The notes under the pieces were generated by a model that was given only the letters and a program-made list of their open reading frames with translations, had not been told where the DNA came from and ran no database searches. From contig NZ_CP067102.1 in the NCBI RefSeq assembly GCF_016616885.1, positions 5,360,501 through 5,424,500 of the forward strand: a stretch of DNA of 64,000 bases, read 5' to 3'. The DNA comes from Bradyrhizobium diazoefficiens (GTDB taxonomy: Bacteria > Pseudomonadota > Alphaproteobacteria > Rhizobiales > Xanthobacteraceae). Numbering within the stretch: the first letter of the stretch is position 1; each line of letters starts with the position of its first letter. Of the stretch, positions 1 to 8,095 are shown piece after piece. The position numbers were made by a program, and so were the translations under genes.

Positions 1-831
1 TTTTACTGCGCCGGAGGTGAGGCCTGCGATGAGTTGGCGCGAGAGGATCACGTAGATCACGACGACCGGCAGGATCGCCATCGACAGCGCGGCAAGCACG
101 GAATTCCAGTCAGTGATGTACTGGCCAAGAAACTGCTGCACACCGAGTGTGACCGTATGCGTCGAGTCGCTCGACGTCAGGATCAGCGGAAACCAGAGGT
201 CGTTCCAGATCGGCACGATAGTGAAGACGGCGACGGTCGCGATCGCCGGCCGCAGCAGCGGCGCGACCACCTCGAAAAAGATGCGGGTTTCCGGCACGCC
301 GTCGCAGCGCGCGGCGTCGCGCAAGTCCTTGGGGATCTGCTGGGTGAACTCGCTCAATATGAAGATCGACATCGGCAGGCCTTGCGCGACATAGACGAGG
401 ATCAAGGCCGTCAGCGTGTCGTTGAGGCCCGTAGACCGCATCATGTTGAGGATTTCGACGGAGCCAAGCCGGATCGGCACCATGATGCCGATCGACAGGA
501 ACAGCGCCAGCGCCGTCGAACCGCGGAAGCGGTACTCGGTAAGCGCCCAAGCCGCCATCGCCCCGAACAGCAGGACGAGCGCCATGCTGACGAGGGTCAC
601 GATCAGCGAATTCGAATAGTACATGAGGATATGTGACGAGCGAAACACCTTCTCATAGCCGACCAGGCTGAAGGTTGACGCGTCCGGCGGCGCGAGCGGG
701 CTGCCGAAGATGGCGCTGCGCACCTTGAACGAATTCATCACGACGAGCAGGATTGGACCTACCGCCAGAAGGCTGTAGGCAATCAGGACGAGATGGACAC
801 TGATGCTCCTGGCGCGCTGGTCCGTCGTCAT
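1..831 (-). CDS. Sugar ABC transporter permease, MalG type (runs off the left edge)
   Basis: Inner-membrane subunit of a carbohydrate ABC importer. The frame opens with ATG at 831 after a strong GGGGGAGG ribosome site and stays open to base 1, giving 277 codons. That is about the full length of the MalG family, so few residues should be missing. Several hydrophobic segments are visible. Around the middle sits the EAA-type loop that docks on the ATPase (IPKDLRDAARCDGVPETRIF). It follows the partner permease by 9 bases, so the two are co-transcribed with the binding protein. No ATPase gene is in the window; it may lie beyond the left edge. Substrate is not readable from the permease; the neighbours suggest an amino sugar. 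Confidence 0.85.
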   Translation of the reverse strand, partial: MTTDQRARSISVHLVLIAYSLLAVGPILLVVMNSFKVRSAIFGSPLAPPDASTFSLVGYEKVFRSSHILMYYSNSLIVTLVSMALVLLFGAMAAWALTEYRFRGSTALALFLSIGIMVPIRLGSVEILNMMRSTGLNDTLTALILVYVAQGLPMSIFILSEFTQQIPKDLRDAARCDGVPETRIFFEVVAPLLRPAIATVAVFTIVPIWNDLWFPLILTSSDSTHTVTLGVQQFLGQYITDWNSVLAALSMAILPVVVIYVILSRQLIAGLTSGAVK

Positions 832-840
832 GCCTCCCCC

Positions 841-1791
841 TCAGAAAGCGTAACGGCGGATGCGCCGCTGCACGAGGAAGAGATAGAGGCAGAGGCCGAG
901 AAGGATGATGAAAAACATCACGGTCGCGACCGCGGCGCCCATCGTCGGATTGCCGAGTTGGAGCTGATTGCCGAAGAAAGTGCGGTAGAAAAACGTACCC
1001 AGGATGTCTGTGGCGAAATTCGGCCCCGCAAGCGCGCCCTTGATCGAATAGATCAGGTCGAAAGCGTTGAAGTTGGCGACGAAGGTCAAGACCGAGACCA
1101 GGCTGATCGTCGGCAAGACGAGCGGAAGCTTGATGTGGAGGAAGATGCGGAACTGTCCGAGCCCGTCGACGCGTGCCGCGTCGATCAACTCTTGGGGGAT
1201 GTTGAGCAGCGCGGCGTAAATCAACATCATCGGGATGCCGACGAACTGCCAGACAGAAATGAGCGACAGGGTCACGAGCGCGCTCGATTCGAGCCCCAGC
1301 CAGGGGGCGAACAAGGAGCCAAGGCCCACGGCTTTCAGGGCGCCGGCAGCTACGCCCCAGAGCGGGGAAAGGATCAGGTTCCAGGAGAATCCGACGATGA
1401 CCACCGAAAGCATCGTCGGCAGAAACATGACAGTGCGATAAAAGCTCTTGAGCCTCAGGCCCGGCAGGCTCAGCAATCCCGCGAGCGCGATACCGATCGG
1501 ATTCTGCACACACATGTGCACGGCGAAGAATATCAGATTGTTGCCGAGGGCATTCCAGAACGGCTTCGACCACAGCGCATCACCGAGCAGCGTTTCGAAG
1601 TTGGCAAGCCCGACAAAATGCCGCGCTCCAGACGGATCGCTTGTATAGGTAGAGAGCGCCATCGTCGCGACGAGCGGATAGACAGAGAACAGGGTATAGA
1701 TAGCGACCGCCGGCCCGAGAAAGAACAGCAGAAGGCCCGCGAGTTTTGCGCGAGGCATCTGGGCGGTGATGTTCGAGACCGATTCGGGCAT
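841..1791 (-). CDS. Sugar ABC transporter permease, MalF/UgpA type
   Basis: Partner permease of the preceding MalG-type subunit, 316 aa. The N-terminus has a cytoplasmic stretch followed by a hydrophobic segment (AGLLLFFLGPAVAIYTLF), then further membrane segments. An EAA loop is seen near residues 200-220 (PQELIDAARVDGLGQFRIF). It lies between the binding-protein gene and the second permease, the usual CUT1 order. A 138-base gap with a stem-loop separates it from the binding protein, which would allow more binding protein than permease to be made. The family is clear; substrate specificity is inferred from the neighbouring MurNAc/GlcNAc genes. Confidence 0.88.
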   Translation of the reverse strand: MPESVSNITAQMPRAKLAGLLLFFLGPAVAIYTLFSVYPLVATMALSTYTSDPSGARHFVGLANFETLLGDALWSKPFWNALGNNLIFFAVHMCVQNPIGIALAGLLSLPGLRLKSFYRTVMFLPTMLSVVIVGFSWNLILSPLWGVAAGALKAVGLGSLFAPWLGLESSALVTLSLISVWQFVGIPMMLIYAALLNIPQELIDAARVDGLGQFRIFLHIKLPLVLPTISLVSVLTFVANFNAFDLIYSIKGALAGPNFATDILGTFFYRTFFGNQLQLGNPTMGAAVATVMFFIILLGLCLYLFLVQRRIRRYAF

Positions 1792-1892
1792 GACGGGAAG
1801 AGGTGAAACCTACCGTGCGTTATCGTCCCTCCGTGCCTGCGGCTCGTGCCGCGAGGCAGCGGAGTATGCAGCGACTATCGAACAAGGAAAGT

Positions 1893-1922
1893 CTCTCTCT
1901 CCCCGCGAGAGCGGAGAGAGGG
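1893..1922 (-). promoter_or_regulatory. Intercistronic stem-loop after the binding-protein gene
   Basis: CTCTCT-rich left arm and GCGG-AGAGAG right arm around a GAGA loop, with a small bulge. There is no clear T-run, so it is more likely an mRNA-stabilising or processing hairpin than a full terminator. Such hairpins often sit between an ABC binding-protein gene and its permease genes. Confidence 0.4.
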
Positions 1923-1929
1923 ACTGGCT

Positions 1930-3192
1930 TCACTTGGCGGGCTTGTACCACTTGTCGAGGCCATCCTGCAGTTGTTTGCCGGCGGCATCAGGCGTCAGCT
2001 TGCCGTTGACGACCTGCGCCGACACGTTCCAAAGCTCGTTCTCCAGATTCGGCGTACCGCGCGACAGGATCTGATACGAGTTGCGGATCGTCGACTTGCA
2101 GCTTTGGCGCCATCCAACCATCGTCGCCGCGACGTCGTCCTCGACCTTCACGGGTGTCTTGGCGAGGGGAAAGAAGCCGGGAAGCGCGTTGGCGTAGATC
2201 GTTGCGAATTCCGGCGTCGTCAGCCATTCCAGGAACTTCTTCGCGTCTTCCTTGTTCTTCGACGCCGCGTTGACGCCCATCGCGATGTCGGTGTGATCTG
2301 AGATGTAGCAATCGGTCGTGCCGGCAGGCTGTGGCGGCGGAAACGCACCCATGGCGAATTTCGCCTGGCCGCGGAACGTCGAGATATCCCACGAGCCAGC
2401 CGCATAGATCGCGCCCTTGCCGAGCGAGAAGAGGTTCTGACTGTCGGCATAGGTCTGTGCCTGGAAGCCCGATCCGAGATAAGGCGCCCAGCCTGCGATC
2501 TCCTTGAATGCCGCGACGTATTGCGGATCGGTGAGCTTTTCCTTGCCCGCAATCAGATTGGCGCGGCCGGCCTCGCCCTTCCAATAGTCGGGGCCGACGT
2601 TCTGGAAGCCCATGGTCGCGGCCTCCCACTGGTCAGCCGTGCCCATCACCAGCGGGACATAGGTCCCGTCCTTCTTGAATTTCTCAAGCACGGCGTGGAA
2701 TTCGTCGAGCGTCTTTGGCTCGGACACACCGACCTTGGCGAACGCTTCCTTGTTGTAGATAAATCCTGTGATGACAGAGGCGATCGGAACACAGAAGGTG
2801 GTTTTGCCGTCGTCGGTCTGCCACGCGGCCTTTGCGACATCAGAGAAATTGTCCATGCCGTTGAGGCCGTCAACCGCGTCAAGCTGATGCTTCTGATAGA
2901 GCGCGAGCGAGGCGTCGAACGGACGGCACGTGATGAGATCGCCGGCGGTGCCGCCATCGAGCCGCGCGTTGAGGGCGGCGTTGTATTCCTTGGGCGCCGA
3001 AGGTGCGAACTCGATCTTGATGTCGGGATAACGCTTGTTGAAGGCGGGAATGATTTTCGAGTTCCAGATGTCGGCGTCGTCGTTGCGCCAGCTCTCGATC
3101 TTCAGCGAGCCTGCCTGAGCCGCGCCAAGCCCCGCGAGCAGCGCCAACGCGGCAAGCTCAGCCCCCATTGCAGCCTTGAATGTCCGTCTCAT
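1930..3192 (-). CDS. Extracellular solute-binding protein, family 1 (sugar)
   Basis: Periplasmic binding component of the ABC importer, 420 aa, typical of CUT1 binding proteins. A Sec signal peptide is evident at residues 1-27 (MRRTFKAAM..., hydrophobic core, cut near AQA-GS). The mature part opens with SLKIESWRNDDADIW, as in this family. The ATG at 3192 follows GGGAG by six bases, and the upstream etherase gene stops one base earlier, so the genes form one transcript. Ligand is inferred to be an amino sugar or muropeptide-derived sugar from the adjacent murQ, kinase and nagA genes; sequence alone does not prove this. Confidence 0.88.
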   Translation of the reverse strand: MRRTFKAAMGAELAALALLAGLGAAQAGSLKIESWRNDDADIWNSKIIPAFNKRYPDIKIEFAPSAPKEYNAALNARLDGGTAGDLITCRPFDASLALYQKHQLDAVDGLNGMDNFSDVAKAAWQTDDGKTTFCVPIASVITGFIYNKEAFAKVGVSEPKTLDEFHAVLEKFKKDGTYVPLVMGTADQWEAATMGFQNVGPDYWKGEAGRANLIAGKEKLTDPQYVAAFKEIAGWAPYLGSGFQAQTYADSQNLFSLGKGAIYAAGSWDISTFRGQAKFAMGAFPPPQPAGTTDCYISDHTDIAMGVNAASKNKEDAKKFLEWLTTPEFATIYANALPGFFPLAKTPVKVEDDVAATMVGWRQSCKSTIRNSYQILSRGTPNLENELWNVSAQVVNGKLTPDAAGKQLQDGLDKWYKPAK

Positions 3193-3193
3193 G

Positions 3194-4156
3194 CTACGCT
3201 CCCTTGTTCGGGCCTTTGCCCTTGATCCCGTTGGCGCTGGCGCGTGCGCGGCTCAACGCCTCGTCTATCCGGCCTTCCGCAGCAGCGAGCCAGGTGACGG
3301 CTTCGCTCATGCTGGCGATACCGCAGGCAATCAGGATTGCCGGCTTGACCTCGCCGCTGGTCTCGCGCAGCGCCGCTTCCGCTTCGGCATCGCTGACGCC
3401 GGCGATTGTTGCGACGATCCCGCGCGCCCGCTCGCGCAATTTCGCATTGTCGGCCTTCAGATTGACCATCAGGCCCTGATGGATGTGACCAAGCTCGAAC
3501 CCCATCAATGACGAGAGCATGCCGAGCGCGGCCTTTTGCGCAACTCCGGCGGCGAGCCGTGTCGAGCCGCGCAGCACCTCCTCTCCGCTCTCGAGCAAGA
3601 TCGACGCGTCGGCACCGACGAGCAGGGGCGAGCCCGGACGATGCGCGATGCCGATCACGAAGGCGCCGCGGCGGCGCGCCTCTGCGGCGGCCGCGACTGT
3701 GAACGGCGTCGAGCCGCTCGCCGATACGACGATCACGGCATCACGAGAGAGATCGCCGAGCCCGGTCATCGCACGCTCGCCGGCTGCGGCATCGTCCTCC
3801 GCGGCTCCATCGATGCGGAACGGCTCGGTGGTCCCGCCAGGCAGGACAATCGCGATGCGCCTCTCATCGAGGCCGAACGTTCCGGGAAGCTCGGCTGCAT
3901 CTTCGGCGGCGGCAAGACCGGAAGAGCCTGCGCCCGCATAGATCAGCCGTCCGCCTGCTCGCCAGATCACAGCGAGGCGAAGCGCGGCGGCGCGGATCTC
4001 TCCGGAGGCAGCCGCAACCGAAGCAATCGCGCGGTGGTAGGACTCGAGCATAGCCGCAGCGAACATCGCCTCATCACCCAACCCGACATCGCCGGTGCCA
4101 TGCCACCTCACTCTATCCGCTCCCAAGTTCGGCAGTACCGGCATCGTGAATACCAA
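3194..4156 (-). CDS. murQ: N-acetylmuramic acid 6-phosphate etherase
   Basis: Cleaves the D-lactyl ether of MurNAc-6-P to give GlcNAc-6-P, a cytoplasmic step of cell-wall sugar recycling. The SIS fold is visible (GRLIYAGAGSSGLAAAEDAA; SASGSTPFTVAAAAEA). The family signature EVLRGSTRLAAGVAQKAAL appears near residues 195-215, followed by LMVNLKADNAKLRERA. Length of 320 aa is close to the family norm. The start is TTG at 4156, nine bases after AGAGG; an in-frame ATG at 4144 is the alternative but has no good ribosome site. It is divergent from the sugar-kinase operon and lies directly upstream of the binding protein. The AGSSG and AAAED variants differ somewhat from enterobacterial MurQ, but the etherase signature is intact. 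Confidence 0.85.
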   Translation of the reverse strand: MVFTMPVLPNLGADRVRWHGTGDVGLGDEAMFAAAMLESYHRAIASVAAASGEIRAAALRLAVIWRAGGRLIYAGAGSSGLAAAEDAAELPGTFGLDERRIAIVLPGGTTEPFRIDGAAEDDAAAGERAMTGLGDLSRDAVIVVSASGSTPFTVAAAAEARRRGAFVIGIAHRPGSPLLVGADASILLESGEEVLRGSTRLAAGVAQKAALGMLSSLMGFELGHIHQGLMVNLKADNAKLRERARGIVATIAGVSDAEAEAALRETSGEVKPAILIACGIASMSEAVTWLAAAEGRIDEALSRARASANGIKGKGPNKGA

Positions 4157-4210
4157 TGGTAGATACCTCTTGTATTTCTTTTATCCGCGTGACATACCAT
4201 TTGTCTAGAG
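4151..4210. promoter_or_regulatory. Putative GntR operator region between divergent transcripts
   Basis: This short divergent gap and the start of murQ hold two overlapping palindromes: TACCA-A-TGGTA (4151-4161) and GGTA-GA-TACC (4158-4167). A half-site CATACCA (4193-4199) and TCTAGA (4204-4209) follow. GGT/ACC dyads of this kind resemble operators of NagR/DasR-type GntR regulators, and such a regulator is encoded two genes away. The assignment is inference; no promoter hexamers were convincingly recognised. Confidence 0.4.
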
Positions 4211-4243
4211 GCGTTAAGAAATTTTTTAGGAGGCTCCTTGGCG

Positions 4244-5116
4244 ATGGCCCAGTTCTTCCTCGGATTGGACGGCGGGGCGACCCGTTGCCGCGCGAGACTG
4301 CGGGATTCCTCGGGCCGCGAGCTCGGGCGCGGCCTCGGGCCGGCTTCGAACATCTATCTCGATTTCGACGAAGCCATGCTGGTCGTCCGTGAAACGATCG
4401 AGTCCGCGATCGCGGCCCGCGCCCCCAGGCAGGAGATCGCAGTCGGCCTTAGCCTCGCCGGACTTTCGGACGACAAGGAAGCAGAGCGCGTCTCCGCCGC
4501 CCTGCCCGGCTTTGCGCGCATCGTCGCCGTCAATGATGCTGTTGCCGCCTGCGTCGGTGCCAATGGCCTCGGCGACGGCGGCCTGATCATCGCGGGCACG
4601 GGCTCGGCGGGCATCGCTCGCGTGGGAGCTCGAACGACGATCATCGGCGGACGCGGCTTCTGGCTTGGTGACGACGGATCAGCTGCACGTCTTGGCGAGT
4701 CGGCGTTGCGCGCGACGCTGCGTGCGATTGATGGCCTCGAGCCGATGAGCGGCCTGGCGCAAGCGCTCGGGCGCCATTTCGATGGCGATCCATTGCGGAT
4801 GAGCCGCTGGGCAGCGGACGCGAAGCCCGGCGACTACGGCGCCTTCGCACCAGAGATCCTGGACATCGCCAGATCAGGAGATTTGCGCGCGCGCGAAATT
4901 GTCGGCGAAGCAGCCAGCTCGATAGCTGCGCTTGCGAACGCGCTGAATGCGCTTGGCGCCGAACGCATTGCGCTTGCCGGCGGCTTCGGTGAGCCCTTAC
5001 GCCCATTTTTGCTGCCTGATGTGGCCAAGCGCCTCGCCCCGCCACGGTGCGACGCAGTCGACGGCGCAATCCTGCTCGCCGGCGGAACGCTCGCGGAGGA
5101 CGCGGCATGTCCCTGA
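4244..5116 (+). CDS. BadF/BadG-type N-acetylhexosamine kinase
   Basis: ATP-dependent kinase of the ASKHA fold expected to phosphorylate GlcNAc and/or MurNAc after uptake. The N-terminus carries the phosphate-1 motif FLGLDGGATRCRARL, and a second glycine-rich ATP motif follows (LIIAGTGSAGIA). A third motif, IALAGGFGEPL, is near residue 245. At 290 aa it matches the GlcNAc-kinase group. AGGAGG at 4228-4233 lies 10 bases before ATG 4244 and only 4 before an in-frame TTG at 4238, so ATG is preferred. The 3' end overlaps the GntR gene by 10 bases. Because murQ is adjacent and no anmK is seen, this kinase may act on MurNAc as well; that is inference. Confidence 0.82.
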   Translation: MAQFFLGLDGGATRCRARLRDSSGRELGRGLGPASNIYLDFDEAMLVVRETIESAIAARAPRQEIAVGLSLAGLSDDKEAERVSAALPGFARIVAVNDAVAACVGANGLGDGGLIIAGTGSAGIARVGARTTIIGGRGFWLGDDGSAARLGESALRATLRAIDGLEPMSGLAQALGRHFDGDPLRMSRWAADAKPGDYGAFAPEILDIARSGDLRAREIVGEAASSIAALANALNALGAERIALAGGFGEPLRPFLLPDVAKRLAPPRCDAVDGAILLAGGTLAEDAACP

Positions 5117-5862
5117 CGGTCGAAACGGCGCCGGGCCAAAAGCTCTATCTTGCCGTGGTCGACGCGCTTCGGCGCGAGATCGAGACCGGACGTTTCGCGG
5201 AGACGCAACTGCTTCCGGCCGAGCGGGTACTGTGCGAGCTGCTCGACATATCGCGCACCACGCTGCGCAAGGCGATCGCTGATCTGATCGCCGAAGGCGT
5301 GCTGTTTCACCGCCATGGCGCCGGTACCTTCATCCATCGCGCAACGCCGCGCGTCGAACAGCCCTCCTCGCGCCTGACAAGCTTCACGGAAGACATGCGG
5401 CTTCGCGGATTGGACGCGAGCTCGCGCGAGCTCGAGCGCGGCGTGTTTCTGCCGACGCCGGAAGAGGCGATGATGCTCGGCGTACGGCCGAACGATCGCG
5501 TATTCCGGCTCGGCCGACTGCGCCTGGCCGACGGTTCGCCCATGGCAATCGAGCGCGCCGCCGTGCCGATACGCTATCTGCCGGAACAGGATTCGGTCGG
5601 TAGCTCGCTTTACGAAGCCCTCTCCGCACGCGGCTTCAAGCCGACCCGCGGCCTGCAGCGCTTGCGTGCGACCCTCCTCGATCATGCGGATGCTGAACTG
5701 CTCGGCGTGGCGCCAGACAGCCCGGCGCTCTACATCCAGCGCATCGCCTACCTCGCCGACGGAGCCTGCGTGGAGTTCACGAAATCCTGGTACCGTGCCG
5801 ACGCCTATGATTTCGTCTCCGAGCTCACGCTGTCGCCCCCGGTCCGAAAGATGCACCGATGA
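5107..5862 (+). CDS. GntR-family regulator, HutC/NagR type with UTRA sensor domain
   Basis: Likely repressor of the amino-sugar genes. Residues about 8-75 form the winged helix (LPAERVLCELLDISRTTLRKAIADL, then GAGTFIH), and residues about 95-240 form the UTRA effector domain (SSRLTSFTEDMRLRG at its entry, FTKSWYRADAYDF near its end). The length of 251 aa suits the NagR/DasR/YvoA group, whose effectors are GlcN-6-P or GlcNAc-6-P. The ATG at 5107 lies inside the end of the kinase gene, and the stop overlaps the next start as ATGA, so it is co-translated in the operon. An upstream in-frame extension exists but would lie wholly within the kinase. Confidence 0.85.
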   Translation: MSLTVETAPGQKLYLAVVDALRREIETGRFAETQLLPAERVLCELLDISRTTLRKAIADLIAEGVLFHRHGAGTFIHRATPRVEQPSSRLTSFTEDMRLRGLDASSRELERGVFLPTPEEAMMLGVRPNDRVFRLGRLRLADGSPMAIERAAVPIRYLPEQDSVGSSLYEALSARGFKPTRGLQRLRATLLDHADAELLGVAPDSPALYIQRIAYLADGACVEFTKSWYRADAYDFVSELTLSPPVRKMHR

Positions 5863-6884
5863 CGACACACATGCTTCAGGAGATCGGCGAGGCAGGCGAA
5901 GCGGCTGCGCGCCAGCTCGGTCAGAATGCCGAACGGCTCGCTGAACTCGGAGCGCGTCTGCGGGCCCTCGATCCGCCGCTCGTCGCAACCATCGGCCGTG
6001 GTTCGTCGGATTGCTGCGCGCTCTATCTGAAATATCTCGTCGAGATTGTTTCGGGGGTGCCTTGTGCCTCCATAGGTCCCTCGATTGCGACGCTCTATCG
6101 GACACCGATGCGGCTCGAAGGCAGCGTTTCCGTCGCGATCTCGCAATCGGGACGCAGCCCGGATATCGTGGAAATGCAACGTGCCGCACGACGCGGCGGT
6201 GCGCTGGCCGTCGCAATGGTCAACGACGTGGCCTCGCCACTCGCGCAAGAGGCCGAAATCCTGCTGCCGCTGTGCGCCGGCACGGAACGTTCCGTCGCCG
6301 CGACCAAATCGATGGTGGCCGGTCTCGTCGCGGGGGCGAGCCTCGTCGCGGCCTGGCGCGAAGATCGGCAGCTCGCAGACGCCCTCGCCGGCCTGCCGGA
6401 CGTCCTGCGCGCCCAGGCAGCACCGCCGCCGGCGACGATACTAGAGCGACTTGCAAATGCGCGCAGCGCTTTCGTGCTCGGCCGCGGCGCGACGCTTGCG
6501 ATCGCCGCGGAAGCGGCACTCAAGCTCAAGGAAACCTGCGCGATTCACGCCGAGGCCTATTCCGCGGCCGAGGTGCTGCATGGCCCGGCCGAACTTGTGG
6601 CCTCCGGCTTTCCCGTCATCGCCTTCGTGCCGTCCGACGCAGCGCGCGAAGGCATGCTGCCAACGCTTGCGGCGCTGGCCAGTGCCGGCGCGACGGTGAT
6701 TACAATCGAGGCTGGAGGCTCCGACGAGACGGATCGTCTCGCGACGGCAAAAACCGAGGCGACGCTGCTGGAGCCCATCGTCATGATCCACCGCTTCTAC
6801 AGGCTTGCCGAAGCGCTTGCGCTCCGGCTCGGGCGCGATCCCGACCGCCCGCGCAACCTGCGCAAGGTGACGGAGACCATTTGA
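5859..6884 (+). CDS. SIS-domain glucosamine-6-phosphate deaminase (NagB-II type)
   Basis: Two SIS domains, like the isomerase half of GlmS without the glutaminase half, 341 aa. Visible motifs are ATIGRGSSDCCALYLKY, SVAISQSGRSPDIVEM (sugar-phosphate binding) and ERSVAATKSM in the first domain, and FVLGRGATLAIAAEAALKLKE with AEVLHGPAELV in the second. The C-terminus DPDRPRNLRKVTETI closely resembles the end of GlmS and of NagB-II enzymes. It should convert GlcN-6-P to fructose-6-P and ammonia, completing the pathway begun by NagA next door. Start and stop both overlap neighbours (ATGA). A GlmS-like synthase role is unlikely because no N-terminal cysteine glutaminase is present. Confidence 0.83.
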   Translation: MTTHMLQEIGEAGEAAARQLGQNAERLAELGARLRALDPPLVATIGRGSSDCCALYLKYLVEIVSGVPCASIGPSIATLYRTPMRLEGSVSVAISQSGRSPDIVEMQRAARRGGALAVAMVNDVASPLAQEAEILLPLCAGTERSVAATKSMVAGLVAGASLVAAWREDRQLADALAGLPDVLRAQAAPPPATILERLANARSAFVLGRGATLAIAAEAALKLKETCAIHAEAYSAAEVLHGPAELVASGFPVIAFVPSDAAREGMLPTLAALASAGATVITIEAGGSDETDRLATAKTEATLLEPIVMIHRFYRLAEALALRLGRDPDRPRNLRKVTETI

Positions 6885-8023
6885 TGATCGTTTTGACCGG
6901 CGCACGGATTTTCGATGGCGAGCGTTTTTTCAATGACCACGCGGTCGTCGTCGAAGCCGACCGCATCGCCGCAATCCTCCCTTACTCCGAGAGACCGCAT
7001 GGCGCGGCACGCGATCTCGGCGGCGGGCTGCTCGCGCCCGGCTACATCGATGTGCAGGTCAATGGCGGCGGCGGCGTCCTGTTCAACGACGACCCGACGC
7101 CCGAAGGCATCGCCCGCATCGCCGCAGCGCATCGCAAGCACGGCACCGTCGGGCTGCTGCCGACGCTGGTGACTGACACGCCGCAGCTGACGGCGGCGGC
7201 AATAGCTGCGACGCACGAGGCGCGCCACCTGACGCCTGCGGCACTCGGCATCCATCTGGAAGGACCCTTCCTGGATCCTGCTCGCAAGGGCGCGCATGAG
7301 CTCAGATATATCCGCAACCTCGAACCCGGCGACATCACGACGATCGTCGAGGCAAAGTGCGGCGCCGTCATGCTGACGCTCGCGCCCAATCGGGTTCACG
7401 CGGAGAGCATCGCCGAACTTGCGCAGCATGGCGTACTCGTCTCGCTCGGCCACTCCGATGCGAGCTACGCGGAGGCCTGCGCGGCCGTCAAAGCAGGCGC
7501 ACGCGCGTTCACCCATCTCTTCAATGCGATGAGTGCGCCCGCCGGACGCGAGCCAGGCATGGTTGGCGCAGCGCTCGATCTCGACGAGGCTTTCGTTGGA
7601 ATCATCGCGGACGGTCATCATGTCCACGAGGCGAACTTGCGTATCGCCTTCGCCGCCAAGCCGCATGACCGCTTCATGCTGATTACAGACGCGATGCCGC
7701 CGGCGGCCGGCGGACCCGACCAGTTCGATCTGCAGGGCCGCCACGTGATTAGTGCAGAAGGCTGCCTGCGGCTCGAGGATGGAACGCTCGCGGGCTCGGT
7801 TCTGACCATGGACGAAGCCGTACGATACGCCGTCAAGGTGACGCGGCTCGAACTCGGCGACGCACTCGCGATGGCCTCGCGCGTTCCGGCGACGTTTTTG
7901 CGACGCGAGACGGAGCTCGGCCTCATCGCACCCGGATATCTGGCGAGCCTCATACATCTCGACGACGATCTGCGCGTGCTCGAAACCTGGATCGAGGGCC
8001 GCCCCGCCGCCGAAGGATCCTGA
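6884..8023 (+). CDS. nagA: N-acetylglucosamine-6-phosphate deacetylase
   Basis: Amidohydrolase of 379 aa that removes acetate from GlcNAc-6-P, the product of both the kinase and MurQ. Family motifs appear in order: LLAPGYIDVQVNGGGG, GIHLEGPFLDPARKGAH, SLGHSDASY, AFTHLFNAMSA, GIIADGHHVH and MLITDAMPPAAGG. The HLEGPF, GHSDA and DGHH motifs supply metal and substrate ligands. The ATG at 6884 shares its A with the TGA of the preceding deaminase gene. It ends the operon and is convergent with the rhamnose isomerase gene 72 bases further on; no clear T-tailed terminator was seen in that gap. Confidence 0.93.
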   Translation: MIVLTGARIFDGERFFNDHAVVVEADRIAAILPYSERPHGAARDLGGGLLAPGYIDVQVNGGGGVLFNDDPTPEGIARIAAAHRKHGTVGLLPTLVTDTPQLTAAAIAATHEARHLTPAALGIHLEGPFLDPARKGAHELRYIRNLEPGDITTIVEAKCGAVMLTLAPNRVHAESIAELAQHGVLVSLGHSDASYAEACAAVKAGARAFTHLFNAMSAPAGREPGMVGAALDLDEAFVGIIADGHHVHEANLRIAFAAKPHDRFMLITDAMPPAAGGPDQFDLQGRHVISAEGCLRLEDGTLAGSVLTMDEAVRYAVKVTRLELGDALAMASRVPATFLRRETELGLIAPGYLASLIHLDDDLRVLETWIEGRPAAEGS

Positions 8024-8095
8024 TGTGCGACTCTGCGGGCGATGGCCAAGTTTGGCACTTGCCTGACTATCGATGCGCCGGGCGAAGGCCCTCAC

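Noticed and set aside
34..636. Long + strand frame at the left edge
   Set aside because: It is antisense to the MalG-type permease, and its Arg/Asp/His-rich translation is typical of a shadow frame in GC-rich DNA.
4834..6216. 460-codon minus-strand frame opposite the kinase, GntR and deaminase genes
   Set aside because: Shadow frame; it crosses three well-supported genes on the other strand.
8024..8095. GCCAAGTTTGGC dyad between nagA and rhaI as a terminator
   Set aside because: The loop is only two bases and no T-run follows on either strand.
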